Of a stretch of DNA of 25,127 bases, positions 16,224 to 23,880 are shown piece by piece. How positions within the stretch are numbered: position 1 is the first letter of the stretch; every line of letters starts with the position of its first letter. A model generated the notes under the pieces. That model did not search any database. It was not told where the DNA came from and saw only the letters and a program-made list of their open reading frames with translations. Source of the stretch: Candidatus Latescibacterota bacterium (GTDB taxonomy: Bacteria > Latescibacterota > UBA2968 > UBA8231); contig JAJDYK010000132.1 in the NCBI GenBank assembly GCA_022825185.1, positions 1 to 25,127 on the forward strand, written 5' to 3'. The translations under genes and the position numbers were made by a program.

Positions 16224-17024
16224 TTATTCTTCGCCCCTTTCGCGCGCTTTCACCTCGTCCCATATCTCGTCTAGGGCCGCCAGCGAGAGCGTGGCGACTT
16301 CCTCATCCCGCGCATGGACGGTCTCCTCCAGAGCGCGGAAGCGGCGCTCGAACTTGGCGACTGCACGCCTGAGTGCCTGCTCGGGATCTACTTTGAGGAA
16401 TCGGCTGGCGTTGACCAACGAAAAGAGCAAGTCGCCAAACTCTTCCTCAACCGCCGCGACCTCATCCGCCTCCCAAGCCTTGCGCACTTCGGCAAATTCC
16501 TCTTCGACCTTGTCGAGCGCACCATCAACCTCGTCCCAATCAAACCCCTGCTGTGCAGCTCGCGTTTGAATCCGATAGGCACGCATCAGAGCGGGTAGGT
16601 GTTTGGGAATGCCCTCCAGCAACGACGGCGCGGCGTCCCCTTGCTCTCGCCGCTCCTGCTTTTTGATCTGCTCCCAGCGGAGCAAGACCTCGTCGGCCTC
16701 GTCCGCACTCGCATCGCCAAAGACGTGAGGATGGCGACGAATAAGCTTATCGACGATGGCTTGGCCGACCGCCTCAATGTCGAAGCGACCCTCCTCGGCC
16801 GCGATCTGGGCGTGGAACACCACCTGCAGCAACACATCGCCCAGTTCCTTGCATAGCTCGTCGTCGTCGTCTGCGTCAATGGCTTCAAGAGCCTCGTACA
16901 CTTCCTCTAATAGGTATGGTTTGAGCGTGGCATGCGTCTGCTGGCGGTCCCAAGGGCAGCCAGCGGGGCCGCGCAGACGCGCCATGATAGCAACTAATTC
17001 TGAGAAGGAGGAATCGTTTTGCAT
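16224..17024 (-). CDS. mazG: Nucleoside triphosphate pyrophosphohydrolase MazG
   Basis: A 266-residue protein with two tandem MazG domains, the standard long bacterial form. The first has GPAGCPWDRQQTH, EEVYEALEAID at 40-50 and ELGDVLLQVVFH at 60-71. The second has EEEFAEVRKAW and EEEFGDLLFSLVN. The EExxE and ExxD motifs bind magnesium. The enzyme hydrolyses NTPs to NMP and pyrophosphate in the cytoplasm, helping nucleotide-pool cleaning and, in some bacteria, lowering ppGpp levels. It begins at the ATG at 17022-17024, near an AT-rich upstream region shared with the divergent parA. The uncharacterised membrane protein follows after 9 bp. Nothing unusual is seen in the catalytic residues. Confidence 0.95.
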   Translation of the reverse strand: MQNDSSFSELVAIMARLRGPAGCPWDRQQTHATLKPYLLEEVYEALEAIDADDDDELCKELGDVLLQVVFHAQIAAEEGRFDIEAVGQAIVDKLIRRHPHVFGDASADEADEVLLRWEQIKKQERREQGDAAPSLLEGIPKHLPALMRAYRIQTRAAQQGFDWDEVDGALDKVEEEFAEVRKAWEADEVAAVEEEFGDLLFSLVNASRFLKVDPEQALRRAVAKFERRFRALEETVHARDEEVATLSLAALDEIWDEVKARERGEE

Positions 17025-17204
17025 CGTCTTTCGCTTCCGCGATTTTAATTATGGGACAATAATAATAAGAAACTGCTCACCACCAGCCCAAAAAACCGCG
17101 TGACACAGGGGCTACAGTCCATTTATTATAAATTTACAACATATTATTTTATATATACTTATGCATTATTTAGTATTCATATGTAACCAAATTGAAACAA
17201 ATCC

Positions 17205-17232
17205 TTGACGCGCCGTCGCGCCGTATTATATT
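17205..17232 (+). promoter_or_regulatory. Putative sigma-70 promoter for the parA leader
   Basis: TTGACG at 17205-17210 and TATATT at 17227-17232 are separated by 16 bases, close to the sigma-70 consensus. The predicted transcript would start near 17239, leaving a leader of about 155 bases before parA. The AT-rich block immediately upstream could act as an UP-like element. Confidence 0.5.
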
Positions 17233-17279
17233 GAATTGGAGGCGGTGATTAGGGTCTTCTGTATAACTCCCCTGAATGT

Positions 17280-17365
17280 GCTCCCTTTGGCTATGGGAGC
17301 AGTCAGTTGGCCCTTTTAATTTGTTGCTCACTAAATAGCACGGAATCGCGCTTGGGTGCGCTCCG
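17280..17365 (+). ncRNA. Structured leader hairpins upstream of parA
   Basis: Two stems are visible by eye. GCTCCC at 17280-17285 pairs with GGGAGC at 17295-17300 around a nine-base loop. CGGA at 17341-17344 pairs with TCCG at 17362-17365, with GCGC at 17348-17351 pairing with GCGC at 17358-17361 inside it. Neither is followed by a U-run, so they are not intrinsic terminators. Whether this is an independent RNA or part of the parA 5' UTR is unknown. Confidence 0.35.
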
Positions 17366-17396
17366 ATTAGCTGATTGAGCCTTTTTGTAGGCTTTG

Positions 17397-18191
17397 ATGA
17401 GGCAAAATATCGGTATGGGCAAAATCATCGCTATCGCCAATCAAAAAGGCGGGGTAGGCAAGACCACTACGGCTGTCAACCTTGCCGCCGGTCTAGCCAT
17501 TTTCGGGTACCGAACCCTACTCATCGACTTAGACCCACAGGCCAATGCCACTAGTAGCTGCGACGCCGAACTCGGCAGCGACTATGCCTCGACCTACGAG
17601 GTCTTGATAGGCCAGCTCAGCACCTCTTCAGCGACCTTTCCCACCTATATAAAGGACCTCTTCGTAGTGCCCGGGCACGTCCGCCTCGCAGGTGCCGAAG
17701 TGGAAATGGCCGCTATGGTCGGGCGCGACAAGCGGCTGGCCGAAGCCCTAGATCCGATAAAACGACAGTACGAATTTATACTCATTGATTGTCCGCCATC
17801 CCTGGGCTTGCTAACCATCAATGCGCTGAGCGCGGCCGATTCCGTGCTCATTCCGGTGCAGTGTGAATACTATGCCTTAGAAGGCGTCAGCAAGCTCAAC
17901 GACACCATCCGCGTGGTGCGGCGCTACCTCAATCCCGATCTCGAAATCGAGGGCGTTTTACTTACTTTGTACGACAGCCGCTTGCAGCTTTGTCGCCACG
18001 TGGCCCAAGAAGTGCGCAACCACTTCGGCGACAAGGTCTATCAGACGATCATCAGCCGCAACATTAGCTTGGCCGAGGCCCCGGGTTTTAGCCAACCCGT
18101 CGCGCTCTACGACGCAGAATCGAGAGGCTCTAGCAACTACAGCAGCTTAGTTTCCGAAATCTGTGCCCATAGGCCCTCTGTCTTAGCCTAA
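17397..18191 (+). CDS. parA: ParA/Soj-type partition ATPase
   Basis: A ParA-family ATPase of about 264 residues. [20 protein letters not shown] carries the deviant Walker A loop with its signature lysine. [11 protein letters not shown] is the switch I/Walker A' region, and [11 protein letters not shown] is Walker B. The length and sequence match chromosomal Soj/ParA, which forms nucleoid-bound dimers that ParB stimulates to segregate origins. A ParB gene normally follows directly but is absent here; the next gene is a sigma-54 activator. The ATG at 17397 has AGG five bases upstream, whereas homology favours the ATG at 17415 that starts MGKIIAI, with GAGG 12 bases before it. Both are possible. 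A long structured leader and a sigma-70 promoter candidate precede it. Confidence 0.92.
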   Translation: MRQNIGMGKIIAIANQKGGVGKTTTAVNLAAGLAIFGYRTLLIDLDPQANATSSCDAELGSDYASTYEVLIGQLSTSSATFPTYIKDLFVVPGHVRLAGAEVEMAAMVGRDKRLAEALDPIKRQYEFILIDCPPSLGLLTINALSAADSVLIPVQCEYYALEGVSKLNDTIRVVRRYLNPDLEIEGVLLTLYDSRLQLCRHVAQEVRNHFGDKVYQTIISRNISLAEAPGFSQPVALYDAESRGSSNYSSLVSEICAHRPSVLA

Positions 18192-18220
18192 TCCCCCGTC
18201 TACATTTCTACATTATTTTC

Positions 18221-18248
18221 TTGACAATCGTTTGTATCAGCATATTAT
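18221..18248 (+). promoter_or_regulatory. Sigma-70 promoter upstream of the sigma-54 activator gene
   Basis: A perfect -35 box TTGACA at 18221-18226 is followed after 16 bases by TATTAT at 18243-18248. Transcription should begin near 18255. Just downstream is a direct repeat of ATTTTTGC (18253-18260 and 18261-18268) and then a purine-rich tract with several GGAAGG-like ribosome-binding sites. This is one of the two best promoters I can see in the window. Confidence 0.6.
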
Positions 18249-18299
18249 ATTCATTTTTGCATTTTTGCATTATATATCCAAAAAGGAAGGAAGGGAAGG

Positions 18300-19334
18300 T
18301 TGTCTGTGTATTCTTGTACGTCTGCGAACTCGGACGCGGCTACGCGAGTGGGAGCGTCCTCCCCCCACTGTGCTGACCATCCCGAATTTATCACCCAAAA
18401 CGCCCAAGTCTGCCGCCTGCTAGCCCAAGCCGACCGGGTCGCTGAGTCCCCAGCGACCGTGCTCCTCACCGGAGAAAGCGGCACAGGCAAAGAAGTGTTA
18501 GCGAGGCGTTTACACGGGCGCAGTCCAAGGCGCAGAGCCTCGTTTGTGCGACTCAACTGCGCCTCGTTGCCCGAAGGCGTGTTGGAGAGTGAACTGTTCG
18601 GGCACGAGAAAGGAGCCTTTACGGGTGCGGTCCGCCAGCACTTAGGCCGCTTTGAACTAGCCAATCGCGGTACCTTGTTTCTCGACGAGATTGGCGCGGC
18701 GGATATGCGCGTGCAACTGCGCCTATTGCGCGTCCTACAAGAACGCGAGTTCGAACGCGTCGGAGGTGCAGAGACCTTGCGGATAGATGTGCGGGTCATT
18801 GCCGCCACCAACGTCGATTTGCGGGAAGAGGTCCGCAAAGGAACCTTCCGCGAGGACCTCTTTTACCGGCTCAACGTCGTACCGCTCAAGCTGCCGCCGC
18901 TGCGCCAGCGCAAGGGAGACATTCCCCTGCTAGTCGAACACTTTATCCGCCGATTGGCGGCGCAAAACGAATGCAAAATTCGCGGCCTTGACACTGCGGC
19001 CTTGAACCGCTTTTTGGCCTATCCATGGCCGGGCAATGTGCGGCAGTTGGAAAACGCGCTCGAGCGCATGGTCATCCTTGCGAGCGACAGCTTGTTGCGG
19101 GAAGAAGACGTGCCCGAAGAGATCGTCCACTGGCAGGACGAAGAAGAGCTCGATCTAAACCAGCGCGATTTTAAGGAAGCGCGGAACTCGTTTGAGCGGC
19201 ACTTCCTCTGCGAGGCTCTGCACCGACACCGCGGGGTGATTTCGCAAGTAGCCGAAGACGTGGGCCTGTCGCGCAAGAGCCTGTACGCAAAGCTAGAACA
19301 CCTCGACATCGACTACCAACACTACCGCACCTAG
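18300..19334 (+). CDS. Sigma-54-dependent transcriptional activator lacking a receiver domain (PspF-like layout)
   Basis: A 344-residue bacterial enhancer-binding protein. The AAA+ domain has Walker A GESGTGKE at 58-65, the sigma-54-contacting GAFTGA loop at 105-110, Walker B TLFLDE at 125-130, sensor I in VIAATN, and sensor II WPGNVRQLENALER at 243-256. A Fis-type helix-turn-helix ends the protein, with VAEDVGLSRKSLYAKL. Only about 30 residues precede the AAA+ domain, so there is no response-regulator, GAF or PAS input domain, as in PspF. Activity is then probably set by a partner protein or expression level. The TTG at 18300 or GTG at 18306 could be the start; purine-rich AAGGGAAGG precedes both. 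It has its own promoter after parA and ends 1 bp from the convergent TPR gene. Target promoters are unknown. Confidence 0.9.
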   Translation: MSVYSCTSANSDAATRVGASSPHCADHPEFITQNAQVCRLLAQADRVAESPATVLLTGESGTGKEVLARRLHGRSPRRRASFVRLNCASLPEGVLESELFGHEKGAFTGAVRQHLGRFELANRGTLFLDEIGAADMRVQLRLLRVLQEREFERVGGAETLRIDVRVIAATNVDLREEVRKGTFREDLFYRLNVVPLKLPPLRQRKGDIPLLVEHFIRRLAAQNECKIRGLDTAALNRFLAYPWPGNVRQLENALERMVILASDSLLREEDVPEEIVHWQDEEELDLNQRDFKEARNSFERHFLCEALHRHRGVISQVAEDVGLSRKSLYAKLEHLDIDYQHYRT

Positions 19335-19335
19335 C

Positions 19336-20394
19336 TCACAGGCGCGTGGCGAGCGCACGGTGGAATTTCGCCATCTGGCCTTCGAGATAGGCCCGATGCT
19401 CGCCATCGGTCGGCTCGAGCGCGAGGGCTTGGCGCATAATGGCTGCTGCGTGGGCATGCCGCCCCAACAGGTGCAGCAATTCCGCATAGGTATCCAAATA
19501 GACTGAGTTTTCCGCGTCGAGTTTGACCGCACGCATCGACAGATTTAGGGCATAGCTAAGACGCAGGCCCTCTTCTGCATAGGTCCAAGCCAAGTTGTTG
19601 AGAATCAGAGGATCGTCTGGAGCACCGGCCAAGGCGCGTTCGTAGTATTCAATAGCGCCGTCGGGCCGCTCGCGCTCGTAGTAGATGCGGGCGATATCAA
19701 CTGCACTGATGACTCCGGCCGTCAGCGCTTGATCAAAAGTGCGAGCGGCCCGTTCCGCAAGCCCTTGGCGGAGCTGGCAATCTCCCAAGGTGAGGACGAG
19801 TTGCCGGTCATCGGGTTGAATGCGCACGCCCTCGGCGAGCGCGACTTCGGCCTCGGCGAATCGCCCCTCGGCAATCAAAACGCGGCCGAGTTCAACGTGA
19901 GCGAAGAGGTGGTGCCCATCGAGTCGGGTGGCCCGGCGCAGCGCTTCTACGGCTGCGTCGGGCCGCTCTTGACGGGCGTGGAGCCAGCCCTCGGTTGCCC
20001 ACAGCGACGCACTCTGTCCGTGGTCTGCACGCAATTGCGCGAGGAGTTTTTCGGTTTGGGCGAAGCGCTCCTCTTTTTCGCAAATATCGCGCAAGGCCCT
20101 GTACAGGTCGTCGTTGTCCGGTGCCAAAGCAACGGCTTGGCCGATCAGCTCCAAGGCGGCATCCACTTCGTCTAGGCCCAGTCGGGCGAGGGCGGCGATG
20201 AGCAGCAAGCGGTCATCCGGCCCGTCTTGGCGAATGGCCCGGCGGGTTTCGGCCAAGGCTTGGTCGTAGAGGCCGTCGCTCAAATAGGCGTGTGCTAGCT
20301 GGGCGTGCCCGACTCGATAGGCACCGCATTGTGGATTACTGATGACGAACGCACCGAGCAGAGCGCAGCAAACGGCCTGTCTAGCAAGGCGCAT
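19336..20394 (-). CDS. Periplasmic TPR-repeat protein at the end of the elongasome operon
   Basis: A 352-residue protein with an N-terminal hydrophobic segment after two arginines, consistent with a signal peptide or anchor. The CG after SNPQ is not a good lipobox. The rest is almost wholly tetratricopeptide repeats: units such as AHAYLSDGLYDQALAETRRAI, LGRVLIAEGRFAEAEVALAEGV and IYYERERPDGAIEYYERAL follow the 34-residue TPR pattern. TPR proteins act as scaffolds for protein-protein contacts. Its ATG at 20392-20394 abuts the rodA stop with no gap, so it is very likely translated with rodA and could be an elongasome partner. No specific homologue is recognised. It converges on the sigma-54 activator gene with a 1-bp gap. 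Confidence 0.85.
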   Translation of the reverse strand: MRLARQAVCCALLGAFVISNPQCGAYRVGHAQLAHAYLSDGLYDQALAETRRAIRQDGPDDRLLLIAALARLGLDEVDAALELIGQAVALAPDNDDLYRALRDICEKEERFAQTEKLLAQLRADHGQSASLWATEGWLHARQERPDAAVEALRRATRLDGHHLFAHVELGRVLIAEGRFAEAEVALAEGVRIQPDDRQLVLTLGDCQLRQGLAERAARTFDQALTAGVISAVDIARIYYERERPDGAIEYYERALAGAPDDPLILNNLAWTYAEEGLRLSYALNLSMRAVKLDAENSVYLDTYAELLHLLGRHAHAAAIMRQALALEPTDGEHRAYLEGQMAKFHRALATRL

Positions 20395-21633
20395 TCAGAA
20401 CTCGTGGCGATAGGTGCCGATGTGGAGGAGCAGACCGATAGCGAGGAGATTGGACAGCAGCGAAGAGCCTCCCGAGCTGAGAAAGGGCAGCGGCAGGCCG
20501 GTGATAGGCATGACGCCGATGGTCATGCCAACGTTGATAAACACGTGAAAGGTCAGCATCGCAGCCAAGCCGAGGGCTGTTAGGCCGTAAAAGGCATTAT
20601 TGGCCATGGAGGCGATGTGCAGCGCCCGATAGATAAGAAGAAAGAACAGGCCCAGCACGATCAGGGCCATGACAAATCCCCCCTCCTCCGCGATGACCGA
20701 GAAGATAAAATCGGTATGAGCCGCTGGCAGGAACTGGTGCTTAGTCTGCGTGCCTTCTAGCAGGCCCTTACCCGTCAGTCCTCCGGAGCCAATGGCGATC
20801 TTGGATTGAATGATGTTCCACCCGGATCCAAGTGGATCGCTCTCCGGATTGAAGAAGGTCATAATGCGGGCCTTCTGGTATGGATGCAGGAAGTTCTCCA
20901 AAAAGTACACCGTGAGCAAACCCGCCGAGATGTTGACAACGGCCATGGAAATGGTCAGCCAGAGCCGGCGCATAAAATGGTGAATCAAGAAGGTGCTGCC
21001 GACGATAAAGACAGCGAAGACATAGGGAGTACCCTGTTGCCACAGCGGATCTAAGGAGCAGAAGACGCTGATGAGCGGAGAGATGACGAGGAAAATGAAG
21101 AACTTGCGCATTCCCGCCCAATAAAGCATGGGGAAAAACGGCGCACCAAAAGAAATCGCGGTCCCCAAGTCGGGCTGACGCACAATCAAGGCAATCGGCA
21201 CCAATACGAGGAACAAGGCTCCGAGAAAGCTGTTGAAGGAGTTGATGCGTTCGGTATTGCGATCGCTCAGATAGCGAGCTAGCGCTATGATGGTGGCGAT
21301 CTTGGCCAGTTCTGAAGGCTGCAACATCACCGGACCCAAGCGCAACCAACGAGTAGCATCGCCCGTGCCCCACATCAACACCGCTACTAGGCTCACAATG
21401 CTGGACAAGTACAGCAGATACGCCACGCTGTAAATGACCTTTTCCGGGATATAGACGATCGCTATAGCTACGGCAAAAGCCAAAATCGCGAATTGGAGTT
21501 GCTTAATCCAAGCGTTCTGCACCGAGATAGAGTCGTTGTGATACGTAGCGCTGTAGATCGCGATGATGCCGATCAGTACGGTCGCCAAAGTCGCAATCAG
21601 GAGCGGGACATCGAGCCTGCGGAGCAAGCGCAT
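20395..21633 (-). CDS. rodA: Rod shape-determining SEDS glycosyltransferase RodA
   Basis: A 412-residue SEDS protein with about ten membrane spans. Family motifs include QPSELAKI at about 105-112, QPDLGTA at 153-159, HTDFIFSVIAEE at about 306-317 and the C-terminal PITGLPLPFLSSGGSS. Asp308 in HTDFIF aligns by motif with the catalytic Asp of RodA. RodA polymerises lipid II into glycan strands during sidewall growth, in complex with PBP2. The division paralogue FtsW is less likely because the gene lies directly after mrdA. Its ATG at 21631-21633 follows the PBP2 stop after 3 bp, and a TPR gene abuts its stop. Confidence 0.95.
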   Translation of the reverse strand: MRLLRRLDVPLLIATLATVLIGIIAIYSATYHNDSISVQNAWIKQLQFAILAFAVAIAIVYIPEKVIYSVAYLLYLSSIVSLVAVLMWGTGDATRWLRLGPVMLQPSELAKIATIIALARYLSDRNTERINSFNSFLGALFLVLVPIALIVRQPDLGTAISFGAPFFPMLYWAGMRKFFIFLVISPLISVFCSLDPLWQQGTPYVFAVFIVGSTFLIHHFMRRLWLTISMAVVNISAGLLTVYFLENFLHPYQKARIMTFFNPESDPLGSGWNIIQSKIAIGSGGLTGKGLLEGTQTKHQFLPAAHTDFIFSVIAEEGGFVMALIVLGLFFLLIYRALHIASMANNAFYGLTALGLAAMLTFHVFINVGMTIGVMPITGLPLPFLSSGGSSLLSNLLAIGLLLHIGTYRHEF

Positions 21634-21636
21634 GAG

Positions 21637-23409
21637 TTAAAGCATTCCCTGGTTAGTCAACAGCGTGTCCACCTCGGTCACTTCTGGCGCAATAATGCCC
21701 TCTTGAATGCAAAAGGCTTTGACGACCTCGCGCACAACCGGGCCGACGCGCGCCCCACCGCTGCCCCCCCCTTCAACCACAGCCGCGATGGCAATGGCGG
21801 GTTTCTCGTACGGAGCAAAGGCCACCATCCAAGCGTCATCGTCTCGACTAGGCACTTGCGCAGTACCCGTCTTGGCCGCAATCGAGACGCCGTCAACCCG
21901 CGCTTGGCGACCGGTACCAGTATCGCTGTCCACCACCCGCCGCATGGCCTTTCTCACGATGCTGAGGGTCCGCGACGAAATGCCGTCAATGCGTTGGCGG
22001 CGAGGGGGATCGCCGCTGACGTATGGCGTGACCAAATGACCGCCGTTGGCAATGGCGGCTACGTAGCGGGCCATCTGCATGGGCGTGACCAATAGAGAAC
22101 CTTGACCAATGGAGAGGTTGATCAGGTGCCCAAAGGACCAGCCGTCGCGCTCCTTGTAGTACTGGCGCGAGGGCAGGAGACCAGCAGCTTCTCCGGGATA
22201 GGTGATCCCAGTCGGCTGGCCGAAGCCTAATTTGGCCCCGTACTTACGCCACGTTTCAATGCTCATCAACCTAGCCAAATGGTAGAAGTAAACATTACAG
22301 GAGACCTCAATAGCCCCTGGCAGGGTCAGACTACCGTGGCCTGTTCGCTTGTGGCAGCGAAACGTGCTCCTACCCACCCGCAATGCACCATAGCAAGGCT
22401 CAAACAGGCTCAGCGTATCGGTGACACCCGTTTCGAGCGCGGCTATGGCACTGACCATCTTGAACGTCGAGCCAGGTGGATAATGCCCTTGCAAAGCGCG
22501 GTTGAGTAGCACAGTCTCGCTCTGCAACACCTGCCGCCGCTCCTTTTGGGCTTGGAACGACACGAAAATGTTGGGATCAAAGGTCGGCTTGCTGACCCAA
22601 GCTAGCACGGCCCCAGTGCGCGGGTCAAGGGCGACCAGCGCACTAGCAAAACTATCGGGCAGGGCGCGCTCGGCCGCTAGCTGTACTTCCAAGTCAAGGG
22701 TCAGGTGCAGAGGAGCGCCGGGCACGGGAAGCCGGTCTCGCTCTGGAAACTCTCGGCCCGTGCGACCAGTCGCGTCAATCTCGACGTACATCATGCCGTC
22801 GCGGCCGCGCAGGCTGTTTTCGTACACCTTCTCGATCCCAGCCTTGCCGATAAAATCGCCGAGCACGTAGGCGTTTTCATTGTTCCCTTGCAGATCTTGG
22901 TCACGGATGATGCCGATATAGCCGAGCAAATGAGCGGCGGCCGTACCGTAGGGATAGTAGCGCTGAGTCTCGATTTCAATGTCGAGCAGGGGCCAATCCG
23001 CCTTGAGCCGCTCTTCTACGATCGATACCGTGCGAAAATCAACATCGCGCTTGAGGCGGATGGTGCGGTATTTGCGACTGTATTCGCCGTCTAGGTCTAT
23101 ATCCCCAATGGCCCTTGTAAATGCTGCGGTGGCGGCCTCAAAGTCCTTGCGCGTAGTGCGTTCTAACGCGACGGTGTAAAATGGTCGGGTGCGGGCCAAT
23201 ATGCGTCCATCGCGGTCGTAAATCAGCCCGCGGGGAGCTTTGACGCGCCGCTGAGCAATGCGGTTTTCCTCGGACTCGCGAGCGTAGTCTGCCGAGGTGA
23301 CAACCTGCAAATAGAACAGACGCAGGAGCAAAATCGCGAACAGCAAGACAACGGGCGCGAGGAGGAGTTTGAGGGGCAGGCGCTCATCTTGTGGCAGTGG
23401 ATGTTGCAT
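21637..23409 (-). CDS. mrdA: Penicillin-binding protein 2 (elongation transpeptidase)
   Basis: A class B penicillin-binding protein of about 590 residues. It has one N-terminal membrane anchor (about 12-38), the pedestal with KAPRGLIYDRDGR, and the transpeptidase domain with SxxK (STFK, Ser at 314), SxN (SCN, about 370-372) and KTG (KTGTAQ, about 513-515). PBP2 cross-links peptidoglycan made by RodA along the sidewall, and adjacency to rodA and mreD supports PBP2 over the division enzyme PBP3. The ATG at 23407-23409 begins MQHPLPQDERLP; a TTG at 23415 would overlap the mreD stop. The C-terminal end past the KTG box is ordinary in length. All active-site residues are present. Confidence 0.95.
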   Translation of the reverse strand: MQHPLPQDERLPLKLLLAPVVLLFAILLLRLFYLQVVTSADYARESEENRIAQRRVKAPRGLIYDRDGRILARTRPFYTVALERTTRKDFEAATAAFTRAIGDIDLDGEYSRKYRTIRLKRDVDFRTVSIVEERLKADWPLLDIEIETQRYYPYGTAAAHLLGYIGIIRDQDLQGNNENAYVLGDFIGKAGIEKVYENSLRGRDGMMYVEIDATGRTGREFPERDRLPVPGAPLHLTLDLEVQLAAERALPDSFASALVALDPRTGAVLAWVSKPTFDPNIFVSFQAQKERRQVLQSETVLLNRALQGHYPPGSTFKMVSAIAALETGVTDTLSLFEPCYGALRVGRSTFRCHKRTGHGSLTLPGAIEVSCNVYFYHLARLMSIETWRKYGAKLGFGQPTGITYPGEAAGLLPSRQYYKERDGWSFGHLINLSIGQGSLLVTPMQMARYVAAIANGGHLVTPYVSGDPPRRQRIDGISSRTLSIVRKAMRRVVDSDTGTGRQARVDGVSIAAKTGTAQVPSRDDDAWMVAFAPYEKPAIAIAAVVEGGGSGGARVGPVVREVVKAFCIQEGIIAPEVTEVDTLLTNQGML

Positions 23410-23411
23410 AA

Positions 23412-23879
23412 TCAAGCGGGAAAGAGATAGCGTTTGATGAGCAAGCCGGTCAAGAAAACCGTACTTATCAGGCCCGTGTACACAGCGCGGCCCAAGACCG
23501 TGACTACCTCAAAGGGCACATCAGCGCCGGCACATACATAATAGATAAGATCATGGAGGATCACAGCACCGAAAATCAGTGCGGCCTGCACTTGAATGCT
23601 GTCGGAGACCATGTGAGTATGACTATAGCCAAAGCCCGCGCCGATGAGCGATTTGGCGAGCGCATTGACCCCGAGATCCGCGGGCATATAGAGGTCTTGT
23701 AAGATGCCAAGCCCAAGTCCCGTATAGGCCCCGACCACTGGCCCGCTGCGCAGCGCAACAAAACTCAACGCCACAATCAATAGATCGGGTTTGATCAATC
23801 CTATCTTGATAGAATCAACCCAAGTAGTTTGCAGGACGAAGGCCAGTGCTAACAAGAGAATATGGCGGGCCGCACTCAT
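23412..23879 (-). CDS. mreD: Rod shape-determining protein MreD
   Basis: This small 155-residue membrane protein has five or so hydrophobic segments, starting MSAARHILLLALAF and containing KIGLIKPDLLIVAL and GLGLGILQDLY, the last typical of MreD. MreD is an inner-membrane member of the elongasome, linking MreC to PBP2-RodA. The identification rests on its hydrophobic profile, length and position just before mrdA. I chose the ATG at 23877-23879: it lies 1 bp after the stop of the upstream gene, and CGAGGTGAC just before it provides a Shine-Dalgarno sequence. A longer reading back to 23951 would start inside the upstream gene and add an implausible arginine-rich leader. The stop lies 2 bp before the mrdA ATG. 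Confidence 0.88.
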   Translation of the reverse strand: MSAARHILLLALAFVLQTTWVDSIKIGLIKPDLLIVALSFVALRSGPVVGAYTGLGLGILQDLYMPADLGVNALAKSLIGAGFGYSHTHMVSDSIQVQAALIFGAVILHDLIYYVCAGADVPFEVVTVLGRAVYTGLISTVFLTGLLIKRYLFPA

Positions 23880-23880
23880 G

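Larger units (their letters stand above)
17025..17396. other. Non-coding region between mazG and parA with AT-rich block and structured leader
   Basis: The longest gene-free stretch in the window, about 370 bp. Positions about 17118-17202 are extremely AT-rich for this genome, with runs such as TTTATTATAAATTT. No DnaA box (TTATCCACA or its complement) was found, so I do not call it an origin. A plus-strand promoter candidate follows at 17205-17232. About 155 bases of leader then precede parA, with hairpins at 17280-17300 and 17341-17365 and a weak one at 17378-17393. I found no open reading frame with coding character on either strand. The leader could be a regulatory 5' UTR or a small RNA, but it matches no riboswitch or housekeeping RNA I can recognise. 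Confidence 0.55.

Noticed and set aside
17118..17202. Replication origin in the AT-rich block near parA
   Set aside because: No DnaA boxes in either orientation and no dnaA, dnaN, gidB or parB nearby.
17240..17390. 6S RNA, SRP RNA or a known riboswitch in the parA leader
   Set aside because: A CCCCTGA stretch recalled 6S RNA, but the ends do not form a long closing stem, the SRP GGAAGG/AGCA signature is absent, and no known aptamer core is visible.
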